Shown here piece after piece: positions 47,533 through 58,646 of a stretch of 64,000 nt of DNA. The notes beneath the pieces were generated by a model. The model searched no databases and was not told where the DNA came from. It was given only the letters and a program-made list of their open reading frames with translations. A program made the position numbers and the translations under genes. Source of the stretch: Zelopaecilomyces penicillatus (lineage: Eukaryota > Ascomycota > Sordariomycetes > Hypocreales > Pseudodiploosporaceae). The stretch lies in NCBI GenBank assembly GCA_005765155.1, contig VCCP01000004.1, positions 1,550,001 to 1,614,000 on the forward strand. The letters run 5' to 3'. Position 1 is the first letter of the stretch. Each line of letters starts with the position of its first letter.

Positions 47533-48813
47533 CTACTCAACCTCTCTGAGCTCTTCGATTCTTGTGCGGCTGACTGTCGGCCGGTATCGTGAGTACCGAA
47601 TGCCTCTCATCCCTTCAAAGGCACGATATACTCTCGGTTGATGGGATTTCCTACTGTATTGAAACTCAGGAAAGCACACCTCAGGGGCAAAGCCGTGCGA
47701 TTGCCAACGGTGTTCAGTAACACGTTGCCCATTCCCGAGATCCTTCCATGTGGTCATAACACACACTGTACCCAGATCATTCGGAAGAATCACGAAGCCG
47801 AGCGAGTGATCCGTGTAGCAACGAACACAAGCCGTAACAAGGAAGTTATCCAGAGTCAAGTACTCGCGGATGTTGTCCCTCGTACATTCGAAGCAGGGTA
47901 AGGGCCCGTCCCAACTGCAGATTTGGCCCCCTGCCCCGTGGGCAAAATGGCGACGCACAGCCCGAACAGAGTTGAAGACGACGGGGTAGGAGGAGGGCCA
48001 GTCGATGTGGCGGCAGGCTTGGCTGAGGTCAACGGGATATTCTCGCATCAAAAGAAATATCTGAGAAATGGATTCCATTATGCTTAAGCCGACCTGGCGG
48101 AGGAGAAAGAGCCTTTCGGTTTTTAGGAGAAGGCGGTTCTTATGTATGCGGAACTGATTGTAGACATGGATTCTCCACCCTCCATCATAAATTGCGCTGC
48201 TAGAATCCAAGTCTGCTGGCAAGATCGCCTCAGAGCTGTGTTGATGGCATTTCATCACGGCAGCTACCATGTTGAAGTTGATATGAGGCGGTAGGTATGG
48301 CATGACCGCATGCGAGTTCCCCCACGGCGAGGTGCCCTCTCTCCCTTCAGGCCATCTTATATCATCGCGAGCATCTGCATGCCATAAAGGCGCTCGAAAG
48401 GGCGAATGGAATACTCGACAGAGCGGGCACAGCACGTCTGGCAAGAACATGCCATCATTGTACAAGTGCTGAAAGAAAATGTATTGAGCTTTGACGTCTA
48501 GTGTGAGAGACTCTCTGCCGAGCTTGTCGAGCATGTAGTGGCTGGCCATTGCAAGACATGCACGCTCTGCTGGCAACAGGAAGATGGCCATATGAAGGAA
48601 TATTTCGACAGGAATGGTGTCGAGTTTCCATCTAGGTCGAGGCGAAGAAACCATGATTGGAGCCTCATCAGCCGTCGAAGGGTGCTCATTGTCATCTCTG
48701 TTCGCGTCATGGCGTCCAAGTTCCTGATCTCTCTGCAACTCGGCGTGCAATTGTTCATTTGCGATATCAAGCAGCGACCTGGCTTGGTCAATCAATGTGA
48801 ACATTGAGAACAT
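47533..48813 (-). CDS. F-box-like domain protein
   Basis: An intronless frame of 426 aa. After an acidic, disordered N-terminus with a helix (QARSLLDIANEQLHAELQ), residues 60-100 (KLDTIPVEIFLHMAIFLLPA, then ERACLAMASHYMLDKLG) form an F-box-like motif. The remainder has pairs LCPLC, CFEC and CVRC and the stretch NIREYLTLDNFLVTACVRCY. Together with DIRWPEGREG this matches a common filamentous-fungal family of F-box-like proteins with Cys motifs. F-box proteins recruit substrates to SCF ubiquitin ligases; the substrate here is unknown. The start is the first of two nearby ATGs. Confidence 0.7.
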   Translation of the reverse strand: MFSMFTLIDQARSLLDIANEQLHAELQRDQELGRHDANRDDNEHPSTADEAPIMVSSPRPRWKLDTIPVEIFLHMAIFLLPAERACLAMASHYMLDKLGRESLTLDVKAQYIFFQHLYNDGMFLPDVLCPLCRVFHSPFRAPLWHADARDDIRWPEGREGTSPWGNSHAVMPYLPPHINFNMVAAVMKCHQHSSEAILPADLDSSSAIYDGGWRIHVYNQFRIHKNRLLLKTERLFLLRQVGLSIMESISQIFLLMREYPVDLSQACRHIDWPSSYPVVFNSVRAVRRHFAHGAGGQICSWDGPLPCFECTRDNIREYLTLDNFLVTACVRCYTDHSLGFVILPNDLGTVCVMTTWKDLGNGQRVTEHRWQSHGFAPEVCFPEFQYSRKSHQPRVYRAFEGMRGIRYSRYRPTVSRTRIEELREVE

Positions 48814-49927
48814 CGTGGCGGGTTGTCCATTTCGCAGCAGAACACAGTCCTACGGACCGCGTTGTAAAATGTCATTTTTCTCACAATGGATGTAAATAAA
48901 TACCTAGTGAAATGGGATAGTGTGTGCTAATTCATAAAGTTTTGGCGAGAAACTTTATAGGAGAGGGGGTTTTGCAGGTCATTAGGGCAGAAGAACAACT
49001 TATCAGCATAATGTTTCAATCAGCATTAAGAGGACGTCATTTCATAAAAAGCTCTAGAGATGTCATAGAAACATTGTTTTGCTACTAGCTTTGACATCTT
49101 GGTGGCTGCTGAGGCATAACAAGAATCCTGAAATAAACATAGTGTTTTGGGACCTGCATCACATCGCCACCACGGCTCGCAGTCAGTAAACAGTAGACCA
49201 AGTATAGCAAGATGGTACCTCTTCATCATCTTCTTCATCTTCTCCATTCTCATCTTCACATGCGGGACAACGGATTCGAGGCTGCACAGAGAGCTACACA
49301 AAGAGACGGGACCAAATCTCGATCCACACGGATGCCGCCGTGAAGTTTTGCTGTAACCCCATAGACAGTCCAGACCGGAGTCGACCGCATTGTGTCGCCA
49401 GGCGCAGACCGGAACTCTGAATAAATAAATAAATAAAAATGAAGCGGTAATGTGGCGGTGTCCCTGATGTGATGAGAAATTTTCTCTGCAAAAGAAATTA
49501 GCGTCTTTTTTTTTTTTTTTTTGGTGGTACTGCATCTGCAAGTGTGAATGTAAAACTAAGGGGTCACTGGATGTTGCGTTCATGCAGATAACCGGCAAGC
49601 GGCGGATCTAATGAAATGGGTTTTTAATATGAAGAAAAAAATCTGCATGCTCTGAGTAGGCGGAAATGGATCGTGCTTGTCGCAAGTGCTTCCTTTATTG
49701 GGTATGCGCGAGTTCAGGGGTTGATTGCCTTGACGAAGATCAACCCCCAGATTGACTTGCAAGTACTTGGGATGGTGCGATTTATAGATTCGTTTTCAAG
49801 ATGTCTCCATCCAGGGATAAATTATAGTCGTCTTCTTATTAACGCCTGAGAAATTTACCATAAACACGCCAATATGTCAATAAATACAAGAAGAAGAAAA
49901 TTAAAACCTTCATGTCCCCAAGGCCCA
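48814..49927. other. Intergenic: F-box-like promoter and EVE-protein 3' flank
   Basis: AT-rich in places, with a 17-T run at 49506-49522. A 190-codon open frame across that run encodes poly-Lys and low-complexity sequence and is not believed. Confidence 0.6.
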
Positions 49928-51269
49928 TCACTTCCCCGGCGGCGGCCCGGTCTGATGCTTCAACCCAGCTTCCTCTGCCTTTTTGTCCGCAATTGCACAC
50001 AGGGCCTTCCACTCATCGCCGCTCACTCTGCTCACGCTGAGCCGCGACTGCTTGAGCATCTGCATCTCCGCCAGGGGGCCGCCAGACTGGCCCAGAGAGC
50101 GGAGCTCTTTGAGGTCGATGGGCACGGCAAACTTCTTGCGAAACTCGACGTGGACGAGACTCCAGCGTGGATTTTCCCTCGTGGACTTGGGGTCGTAGTA
50201 AGGGGTGCCGGGTTGGCGGGCGGTTTCTGCACGTGGAGACGGATTTGTGAGTAAGTAAGGGTAAGGGGGAAAGGGTTATTGGCATAGTTTGGGAATTAAG
50301 AGACGAGTGTGCATGGGAAAGGATCGACTGACTGTCTTCTGAGAATTCTTTGACAATTTCCATGATGCCAACGATGGCGGGCTCTTTGCAATTAGAATGG
50401 TAGAAAAAGGCCTTGTCCCCAGCATTCATATTTCTCATGTGGTTGCGAGCTACAGTTTCTGGTCAGTACCGTCCAGATAAAGGCAACCACTACTCCATCA
50501 AAATATGGGAAACTAACCCGCATATGCTCTGATTCCTATACGCATATGAGCTGTTAGCAAGTCAAGACCAAATTATGCCAACGATTCGGCTATAGAAGAA
50601 CTAGAAATGTAACTCACCATCCCAACCCTCGGGCTTTTTCTTCGCTCGTAGGTCGTCAATTGAGAACCTCACGTCAATTCCGTTCTCAAGCCGGGTCTCA
50701 GGCTCAGCCTTCATCAGCCAATACCATTCACCATCATGTTTTGGAGCATCGGGGTTGGTAGTCGGGATGGAATCAACGTCCATCTCTTCAGAAGATGCCC
50801 GTGAGTCTTTCTTTGCAATTCCTTCATCGGATCCTTTCTCTTCTTCTTCTTCTTCCTCTTCTTCCTCCTTGACGGGCTTTTTTGTCTTCGCCGTGGCCTT
50901 CTTTGCTGACTTCATCGCACCACGGGGCGCAGTTGGATCATCCCCGTCATCCTCGGACTTGATGCTCTTGTTCTTCTTGCTGGGCTTTGCGTCAGGGCTC
51001 TCCGCGCTCAGCTTCTTGTCCGCAGATGGCTTTGCGCCAGCCTTGACCTTGGGCGCAGACACCGTCTGTTTAATATCGGCTTCCTCCTTGATACTCTTCC
51101 GCTTCCTGCTCGCGGGTTCCTTTTTTAATAAACTATCTTCAACAGGTTCCGGCTTTTGCTTGCTCAGAGTTGCATCTGAAGCCTTTGCTGCCGCCTGGCG
51201 AGACGATCGCCTTTTGGCGACAGGTTCGCTGGCCGCATCGGCATCAGTGGCGCGTTTTCGCGCTGGCAT
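49928..51269 (-). CDS. EVE-domain (thymocyte nuclear protein 1-like) protein
   Basis: Four exons (50618-51269, 50518-50535, 50333-50449, 49928-50226) join in frame to 361 aa. Exon 2 is 18 nt and exon 3 ends in a GTCAGT donor. The first 180 residues are Lys/Ser/Glu-rich with a basic start (MPARKRATDADAASEPVAKR), a 10-Glu run and nuclear-localisation-like clusters. The EVE domain follows: GEWYWLMKAEPE, FSIDDLRAKK, WDGIRAYAARNHMRNM, GDKAFFYHSNCKEPAIVGI, and the end FAVPIDLKELRSL. EVE is a PUA-like fold that reads modified bases in DNA or RNA in the few studied members. Nuclear location and modified-base binding are inferred from the family and the N-terminus. Confidence 0.9.
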
Positions 51270-52667
51270 TGTGCTATAGAAAGGCTTGAGCTCTTTCACG
51301 CGACAAAAATAAAGAGTGCGGATCAAAATGCTTGAACGAAATATGTTGGAAGCGCACACGGAAGATAGCAAAGCTGTCATCAGCTTGCGAATTTACATGA
51401 AGCGCGTCTATGAACGAACAGTGGCGCGTGTTTTGCTAGGCGGGCTTGGTGGGCTTGTGGCGAGAGCTGTTGGCGGGGATCCAGACGCTAAGAGTTGGCA
51501 ACTTACCAGTATCGACCACCCTGTAACGCCCCGTAAAGCATCATGACCACTGTGGGTAAATTAATGTGACGGAAGATGCGGTAAAGTACGCAGTGGCTTT
51601 TTTTTTTTTTTTTTTTTTTTTTTTTGGTGGCACAAAACATGACACGGTTTTGGATCTCTGTTGAATCAATGGAAAGTCATATATCATCTTTGAGAACCAC
51701 ACGCTATAACTGTGATGGTGCCGCCATTTCAATAGAGAGCAACGGACCAGAAAGTGAGAGATCAGGCCAGCTCCACGAATGCCCCGCATGGTTCGTATCT
51801 CAACAGTGTAATACAGTCCAGCACAGCCCACAGCAAGCTAGCATGCAAATTTCATCACCCAGAGAAGTTTGAATTGTTCTCTGGGCTGTCAAGTCGGACA
51901 ATTGCCTCGTTTATTTAAGCCCTTTCATCTCTAAAATATCCCGACACTGTGTCGATGCGCCTTATTATGGCTTTGATCCTCGTAGATCTGGCTTGGGACA
52001 GTAGTCAGGGGCGGGCTAATAGGTGCCATCCCTGATTGGCCGAGCTAATCGGCACTCTAGAGCCAAGCCACCCGGCGCTACCAATCATGGCCATGACCTA
52101 GCCGCCAGCTCTTTGTAAAGATCCAACCACCTGTCAAAGTATTAATAGTAAGAGGACAACGAGAACCCCGAGGATACAAACCCGCACACCGGTTGCCTTA
52201 CGATATGCCTTGGCTGCTTTGAAGAATGACTCACTGAAAGGGTGGCATCACATCTCAGCTCTGTAGGCGCTGGGGCTGGCGCTAAAAAGTCTACTTACTG
52301 TATAAGCGACATGAAAGTGCTTCAAGCGGCCTGGTGGTGACCAGACACGGCGATTAATTCCCAACGCCCATCGCCGAGTTACACAAGCTAGATTTCGCTG
52401 TCAATTACCAAGTGTGGTACTTCGCTTTGTTTCTCAACTAGCTGAGCATCTACAGAAGATGGGCCCAAAGACATTGCTGCCAGAATTGGTTCATGTATAT
52501 ATATTTTTCTCTAGGTATCCTGCCTGAGACATGTAGACATAACGCTATACAACATCATTGTATCATGAAAATAAACCACAAAAATTACAACCCCCATATA
52601 ACAGCTTGCTCACAATAGATAACCCTGAAATCCTTCCGGCGCGCCAGCAAATGCTACACATAGGCAA
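51270..52667. other. Intergenic: EVE-protein promoter and surface-protein 3' flank
   Basis: About 1.4 kb with no supported gene; contains a 28-T run. Confidence 0.6.
51598..51625. repeat. 28-nt poly-T run
   Basis: Twenty-eight consecutive T, the longest homopolymer in the window. It could be the tail of an old retroposed sequence (poly-A on the minus strand) but no element is recognisable next to it. Confidence 0.9.
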
Positions 52668-53456
52668 TCAAAGAGCTCTGCCAGCGCTCGCCGTAGTGCC
52701 GCCTGCCAGCACATCCGTACCCCTTCTATCTTTGAGAAAGCAGTTCGCCCCTTGCCCACCGACGGAGCCCGTAAGGTTGGAGTTGTAAGTCACAGCCCAG
52801 CATTTTGTCTGGCTTTCAGTAAGGTCCACATTATACTCTTCGCATTTGTCCATACATGATTCGAATGTGTATACAATGATGGCGTCCAGATCGACCACTT
52901 TGGCGGCGCTGTTTGGTGAGCGGACGCCTTTGGGCCAGTCGGTAAAGCAAAACTCAACAAAGGTTGTGCCCTTATCTGTTCGGTAGGTCTGGGGGTCCTT
53001 GGAGGTGCAGGTGTTGGAGGCTATGCCAACAGTTCCCGAGGTAACTGGCGCCGAGGAAGTTTTTGAAGCCGGGGGGGTTTCTGAAGCCGGGGGGGTTTGT
53101 GATTCCGAGGATGTCAAGACAGATGATATTGCAGGCACATTGGTAGGACTCTGCTCGCTGGAATCCCCATGCCGTTTGCTGGTCCCTACAGCAACGCCGA
53201 CACCAACCCCAACCCCAAGAACAATGAGCACAGCAAAAGCCACCGAAAGACCTATGAACATGCGCTTGGGCAGTCCGAATATGCGCTTCTGTTCTTTTAC
53301 TGGTCCGCTCGATGATGGTATCTCCTTGGGTGCTTCGATTCCCACCTGGTCGCTCGACGGGTAGTAAACCGGCTCGGGCAAATGCTCACTTGCCCTCTCA
53401 TGTGGCATTACCTCGGGGCCATAGCTGTTCTGCAGAGTGTATTGATGATTGCCCAT
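52668..53456 (-). CDS. Single-pass membrane protein with Cys-rich (PAN/apple-like) ectodomain
   Basis: An intronless frame of 262 aa from the first ATG (MGNHQYTLQNSYGPEV). A short polar N-terminus is followed by one transmembrane helix at residues 66-91 (MFIGLSVAFAVLIVLGVGVG) and no cleavable signal, which suggests a signal-anchor protein. A Ser/Thr/Pro stalk with a near-exact ASETPP/ASKTSS repeat follows (two direct DNA repeats at about 53067-53100). The C-terminal 120 residues hold spaced cysteines (NTCTSKD, VEFCFTDWP, SCMDKCEEYN, TKCWAVTYN, GANCFLKD). That spacing recalls the PAN/apple fold common in fungal surface proteins. Ligand and function unknown. Confidence 0.68.
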   Translation of the reverse strand: MGNHQYTLQNSYGPEVMPHERASEHLPEPVYYPSSDQVGIEAPKEIPSSSGPVKEQKRIFGLPKRMFIGLSVAFAVLIVLGVGVGVGVAVGTSKRHGDSSEQSPTNVPAISSVLTSSESQTPPASETPPASKTSSAPVTSGTVGIASNTCTSKDPQTYRTDKGTTFVEFCFTDWPKGVRSPNSAAKVVDLDAIIVYTFESCMDKCEEYNVDLTESQTKCWAVTYNSNLTGSVGGQGANCFLKDRRGTDVLAGGTTASAGRAL

Positions 53457-55008
53457 CTTTCCTGCGCACGACAAATATGTCGATACTTTGCACGTCGAAT
53501 GCTGGACATGCAGCGAAGTAGCAAGTTAGGGTCGTGGGCGACAGTGTGGTCGATCAAAAGGCGACCAGTATGTGTCCTTGCGAGCGTATAGAATCGAATG
53601 AGCCTTGAGTCCAAAAAAAAAGCCCAGTGGTGAACTGGTGACAGGCTGATACTTGGGCTATGTGCGGAATTACTGCCTGGTCGATCGTACAACAAAATCG
53701 CTCATTATTGTTTGGTCGACATCATAGGAACAGGCTTAAAACGCAATAAGAGATCACTGTCAAGATTGATTGAATGTAACAACTAAGAAGTGCGGGCAAG
53801 GCTGAATTACTACAAGTCAGTAACACAGCGACGACCCAACGACATTGGCAGGGGTTAGAGTATCACGTGATGTGCGACCATATAAATAGAGTGATAAGAT
53901 CACGATTTGCAGAAATGAAGGTCCGTGCCGCGCTTGCCGCCTCAAGCCGCCCTTAGTTCAGCGCTAGCCCCACACACCCGTCCTCTACCACTAGTTTTAT
54001 GCACAGGCTGCTGGTGATGAATTATGTTTTATGAATTTATGAATGTTTATGCAAAGAGGCTTGCGACAATTATCTTTCACAAAGAAATATTGAGCTGGTG
54101 ATAGCTTCACTTTTTAAACTAGACAAAAGCCTTTGTCACAGCTCTCACAGTAACTATTATAATACAAATGAGAAACCTAGAGTAGTCCCTTTCGAAACCC
54201 GGATTTATAGGATATGTTAATATATATACCGTTGCATCAAAATGTACTATTATAAAATTAGTATATAGAGCGAGTGCCTAACTAAGAATTCATATAAATT
54301 CTATACCTGTGAGAACCAGTTTCTGTAACTGTAAGTAGCAAGGCTCATATAAAGTTACTTGCCTATTAATTATGAAACAGGCCTTTCAAATCACAACTCG
54401 GTATTCTTACCGTCTATGAACAAAAAGGGGGTATGGATGTTAAAGACACCATAACCGTTGTGTCAGGGGGCACAATTTTCCCTATACAGAGGACTAGAAT
54501 CCACAAAGAAGATCTTGACAACATTCCGAATACTCCACTACTTATGGTCGTATGTGGTGTGGTGCGGCCCTCGATCACATTATAAGCTAAAGATGGAATA
54601 TAAACACTCGTAGAGGGTGAAACGTAGGGTAGCCCGGGATGATAACACATAACATAGCTCAGCAGAGACACAATTCCTCTGTACAGTGTCTCATGGTATG
54701 CTCTTCATTCATTCAATACGTACATCTATCTCCGGGCTGTGATCAAAGATATGGTTCTTGACAGTACGCAACCCAACTCGCCGGTATGTGGTCGGGCTGT
54801 CTGAGCACTTCCTCAACATCATGACAGTAGCTCCAACGCCCCGCAAGTTGTGCTTGCATCCTGAGATGAGCCTCAACAAAAACAGTGGCTCTTTGATCAA
54901 TTGTGACCCCCTATCTAAAAGATGTCTATTTTCATGCGTGTCAATGCGTGTCGAAATGTTTTGCAAAGAATGCTGCGCATTTTGTAGAACGAATGGGACG
55001 AGGGAAAC
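53457..55008. other. Intergenic with AT-rich core
   Basis: No supported gene. About 54000-54400 is strongly AT-rich and stop-dense. A palindromic TCACGTGA lies at 53863-53870, about 400 bp upstream of the surface-protein gene. Confidence 0.55.
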
Positions 55009-57195
55009 TTACTCCATCTCCTCAGCATTTACCTCATCCTCATTGATCTCGCCTTCATCAAAGAAGTCAGAGTACTCCTCTGGTGTATCAAATCCCTTGA
55101 CCGTCTCCAACGTCTCTACGCCGCTTTCAACTTTAGTGGTAATAGCCCACTTTAGAGTTTCAGTCGTAATGTCCGTGCAAATCTCAACGTCTTGTCTCGA
55201 TCTGGTGCAAAAGGCGTCATTCCAGTCATTTTCATGAACCTCAATACTTATCTCACCGAGACCTTGCTGGTTTTCTTCTGTTATCTTGTACTTGCGAAAC
55301 CTAAACGCGACCATTCGGCCTCTCAGAACCAGACTTCCAGAAACGATGTCTCCATATGGGTCCGTCCCTGAGGGAACCATTTCAGTAGACACAATTCCAA
55401 ATTCAGCGACTCCCCCATATTCGGCAGACATGTAACGAACACGGCCAGAAATAGATGCCCATGAAAATGAGGGAGCAACTTTGCCTAGGGGTGACGGGCT
55501 GTTGGGGTTTGGTTTCTTTTTGCGGATAGCGATGGAGCCATCTCCCCCTTTAGACGAATGTGGTATCCATAAGAGACTTCGTCGGAGTTCTTCCTTCCAT
55601 AGCCCTCCCATATAGTGCCAATCAGGCCGTTTGGCGTGGAAGACGCGAGCCAGAGACCCCAGGGCGGGGAAAACATCCTCTTGGAATGTCAGACTTGTCC
55701 TAGTGTAAATCTCAATGAGGATTTCCCACGCTTGCATCAGTCTCCCATCGAATCTGACAGCAACACGCTCGCCTGGAGCCGCTTTTGTCCTTCCAAGATC
55801 ATGATACAGCTGGTCCTGTAATTTTGACAATCGCAGCCGCTCAATATCTGTCAGATACTCGCACATGGCAAGACTCAGATACGTTTTCAGGGTTCCCTTT
55901 CTCAGATCCCTCATGCCAGAGCACTCGCACCGATAACCGGCACTGCATTCCAGTATAACTTCGTATCGTTTGAAGTGAAGCACACGTTTTGCCATGAGGC
56001 GCTCTTGGAAGCACCATCCCCGAAGCTGGAGGGGGTTGAGATATTTTTCGTCCATGTCATTGGCACGCATCAGCCAAGGATGATTCACGGTGTCGCCGTA
56101 ATGCGGAAACTTGCTGTTGAACATGTCAATGTTGTAATCTCGAACAGTAAACTTTATTTGTCTCTCCTTTTCGTCAATTGCTGTGAAACTATGCGTTGTA
56201 TATCGCTGGAAGAGAAACCCATCGACACTGGCAGCGGCATCCGTGGCAGATATCGTGACGTATGCGCCTTCGTAAATGGTGCCCATCTTGGCCGCCTCGC
56301 GTTCCCAATCATCGCTATCGTCTTGAACTATGCATAGTGAATCAATCCAAATGTATTGCAGGAACAAGCTCCTCGCTACTGCGCATGCATCACGAAATGA
56401 CTTGGGTAAGTCGCCCCACGCAACAGAAACTTCCCCTGCCCCATCTGCCTTTAAAAGCCTCCTCAATGGTTCAGTTCCCCAGCAATGTGATAGAGCCGCG
56501 TACTCAACATCCACTGGCGCATGGAGAATTTTGATTGGTATCCCATCCTCTGCCGGAATCTCCACAAGACGGTTCGGCCTGGCGGAGTTCGCGGACGGTC
56601 GACAATCGGGATGGTTGAGTATGCAGTCATTGATTGCCATGGTTATTTCCCCATAACAATCGCTATCCCTGAGGTCGGCATATCTCTTCCTCCCATTCCC
56701 TACTCCAGGCGGAAAGCCACAAGCTCTCGAAGGCTCTCCCTCACTGGGAAAAATTTCCAAGTATGTCAAAGCATTAAACATAGCCACTGAGGTCGGCAGA
56801 AACTTGAGATTAACATCCCCGATCTTCCCTCCAGGCCCCAGATAATGCAAAGCCTGGACGAGAACTTCGCATCGCTTGCAACCCTGTTCTGCTGCCTCTC
56901 TAATGTTCCCAACACTCGATCTTTTGTCCCATCGAGAGTAGCGCTCGGAAAAGGTGGTTTGGCGCTGGTGAATAGCTGTCGTAACGTCAAAGTTCCCGCA
57001 AGCTTGGCAAACGTTCTTCTTTGGTCGCGCTTCCGACCTTATACCCCCCAGCCATTCCCTGAGATTGACAGATTGTCCACCATATTGATCGCTCGCTCGC
57101 CAGTCCCAGTCAAGCATAGAGTTCTCTCCGCAAAAGCCGGCCCCTTCGTCTTCCTCCTCACTGCCAAAATCCACACCAGGATCACAAATATTCAT
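55009..57195 (-). CDS. HET-domain protein
   Basis: An intronless frame of 728 aa starting MNICDPGVDFGSEEEDEGAG. Two Cys pairs in the N-terminal region (CQAC at 63-66 and CKRC at 106-109) resemble a zinc-binding or structural motif often found before HET domains. The HET domain (about 230-390) has EYAALSHCWG, LPKSFRDACAVARSLF, YIWIDSLCIVQDD and SDDWEREAAKMGTIYEGAYVT-like blocks. The C-terminal region ends in an acidic tail. HET proteins drive heterokaryon incompatibility and programmed cell death in filamentous ascomycetes, but most members are untested. No partner gene (STAND or other het modules) lies beside it. The lack of introns and the single complete frame suggest an intact gene. Confidence 0.9.
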   Translation of the reverse strand: MNICDPGVDFGSEEEDEGAGFCGENSMLDWDWRASDQYGGQSVNLREWLGGIRSEARPKKNVCQACGNFDVTTAIHQRQTTFSERYSRWDKRSSVGNIREAAEQGCKRCEVLVQALHYLGPGGKIGDVNLKFLPTSVAMFNALTYLEIFPSEGEPSRACGFPPGVGNGRKRYADLRDSDCYGEITMAINDCILNHPDCRPSANSARPNRLVEIPAEDGIPIKILHAPVDVEYAALSHCWGTEPLRRLLKADGAGEVSVAWGDLPKSFRDACAVARSLFLQYIWIDSLCIVQDDSDDWEREAAKMGTIYEGAYVTISATDAAASVDGFLFQRYTTHSFTAIDEKERQIKFTVRDYNIDMFNSKFPHYGDTVNHPWLMRANDMDEKYLNPLQLRGWCFQERLMAKRVLHFKRYEVILECSAGYRCECSGMRDLRKGTLKTYLSLAMCEYLTDIERLRLSKLQDQLYHDLGRTKAAPGERVAVRFDGRLMQAWEILIEIYTRTSLTFQEDVFPALGSLARVFHAKRPDWHYMGGLWKEELRRSLLWIPHSSKGGDGSIAIRKKKPNPNSPSPLGKVAPSFSWASISGRVRYMSAEYGGVAEFGIVSTEMVPSGTDPYGDIVSGSLVLRGRMVAFRFRKYKITEENQQGLGEISIEVHENDWNDAFCTRSRQDVEICTDITTETLKWAITTKVESGVETLETVKGFDTPEEYSDFFDEGEINEDEVNAEEME

Positions 57196-58646
57196 GATTC
57201 GCCTTTTGAATCCAGTTCTCCCTTTGAGGATTCTTACTTAAACACAAAGTTTAAAGTCAAGTCCGGCATTGTGTTCGGGTGGATTTATGGGAAAAGTGAG
57301 GCTGAACACCCCTCATCATGTGTCTTTATATGGGTAATGGTGGGCAGTATCAATGCGTCGCAGAGAAATTGTCAGGGATGTGAACACACAAGGCCGACTG
57401 ATATCGGACAGGTGGCCCACCTTCGGATTTCCCGCCGTTGATTTTCTGCCAGTCGTTGATCCTTGTACTTTGACAGGGGCAGAATGATGGCTAGTTATAC
57501 ATGTATAGTTACGATCGCAGTCTTCCAGAGTTTTTTCCCGTAGCATGGTCTTTATACTTTATCAGGGCCAAAAGAACTCAGTTATATGGAAAAGTCAAAT
57601 CGAGAAAGGCATGTCTGGTGACGTCGTGTTGCGACGGTTTATGCGAGCTTGGCATCGAAACTGCGTTATAGAGTAACCACAAATCTTTGTTGTCTTGATG
57701 GAACAACCATGCATATACCATAGCATGTGATACTTTTAATCGCTGTTGTGATCGAGTATGAGCGAGAATTGACGAAGTGCGTTTCAAAAAAAGATTAGAG
57801 GATTGCGGATCGCAGTTGAGACAACCGTCAACAGACATTATCAAAGACTACCATAAGTGTGAAAGAGCAGTCTAGCACTTCCTAACTTCAACTTACAGCC
57901 ATGCAGTAAACTCATCTCACTATTTTGGAAACTCAACCGGCAGCTCGGCCCCTCACTATCGGTAACCTCGTCATAGAGTAAGCGCATTTCGGGAACAAGT
58001 GGGGCCGTTGATTCTATACCCCGTACAAGCCGTTGTCAACCATTTCCTAGGCTCTTGCCGAAGCCTACCCGGGACTCTAACGAGGCGAAAAAACGATATC
58101 CCAGGCCACACCATTGAAATAGGAAAACCAGGACAATCGAAGGAATATTTCGCATTAATGACTGAAAGTAACTTTCTTGGGGGCATGGTGTTGACTCTGA
58201 ATTTGGGCACTCGCACACGCCGATATCGCTATGGTGGCGAAATCGCCCTTGAAGGAGGGGAGGGGTAGATCATGAGCATACTTTGTGTCGCCCAAGATCA
58301 ACACAGCCTTCAATGTGCCAGCCCTACGCTGCCAAGCTGCTTCCGTAGAGCCAACGAAGAGTTCTGACATCAGTTATGCTACCCCTTGTGCGATTTGAAC
58401 GATTTGGCCACCCAAACCACCCACTGCCGTTATCGTATGCCCCCGCCCAGACGAGGCTTAAGACATTTCCTCTCGAACCGGCCTCTGGTGCAGCACTTGA
58501 GTTTATATGAAGTCATAGATCGTACAAAGCCATCGTTGCCTTGGATGTTCGTTGCCGGATTGGAAAGGAGACTGGGTTGTTCACCCTCATAATCTACTTG
58601 TGACAACAAAACTAGAGTCCCATCTTTTTTCTCTTTGGTAAGGTTA
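57196..58646. other. Intergenic: HET-gene promoter and small-protein 3' flank
   Basis: About 1.45 kb; several short overlapping frames but none with a recognisable product. Confidence 0.55.

Noticed and set aside
49026..49598. 190-codon minus-strand open frame
   Set aside because: Encodes a Lys run from the poly-T tract and otherwise random sequence.
51598..51625. Poly-T run as evidence of a retrotransposon
   Set aside because: No reverse-transcriptase remnant or target-site duplication can be seen next to it.
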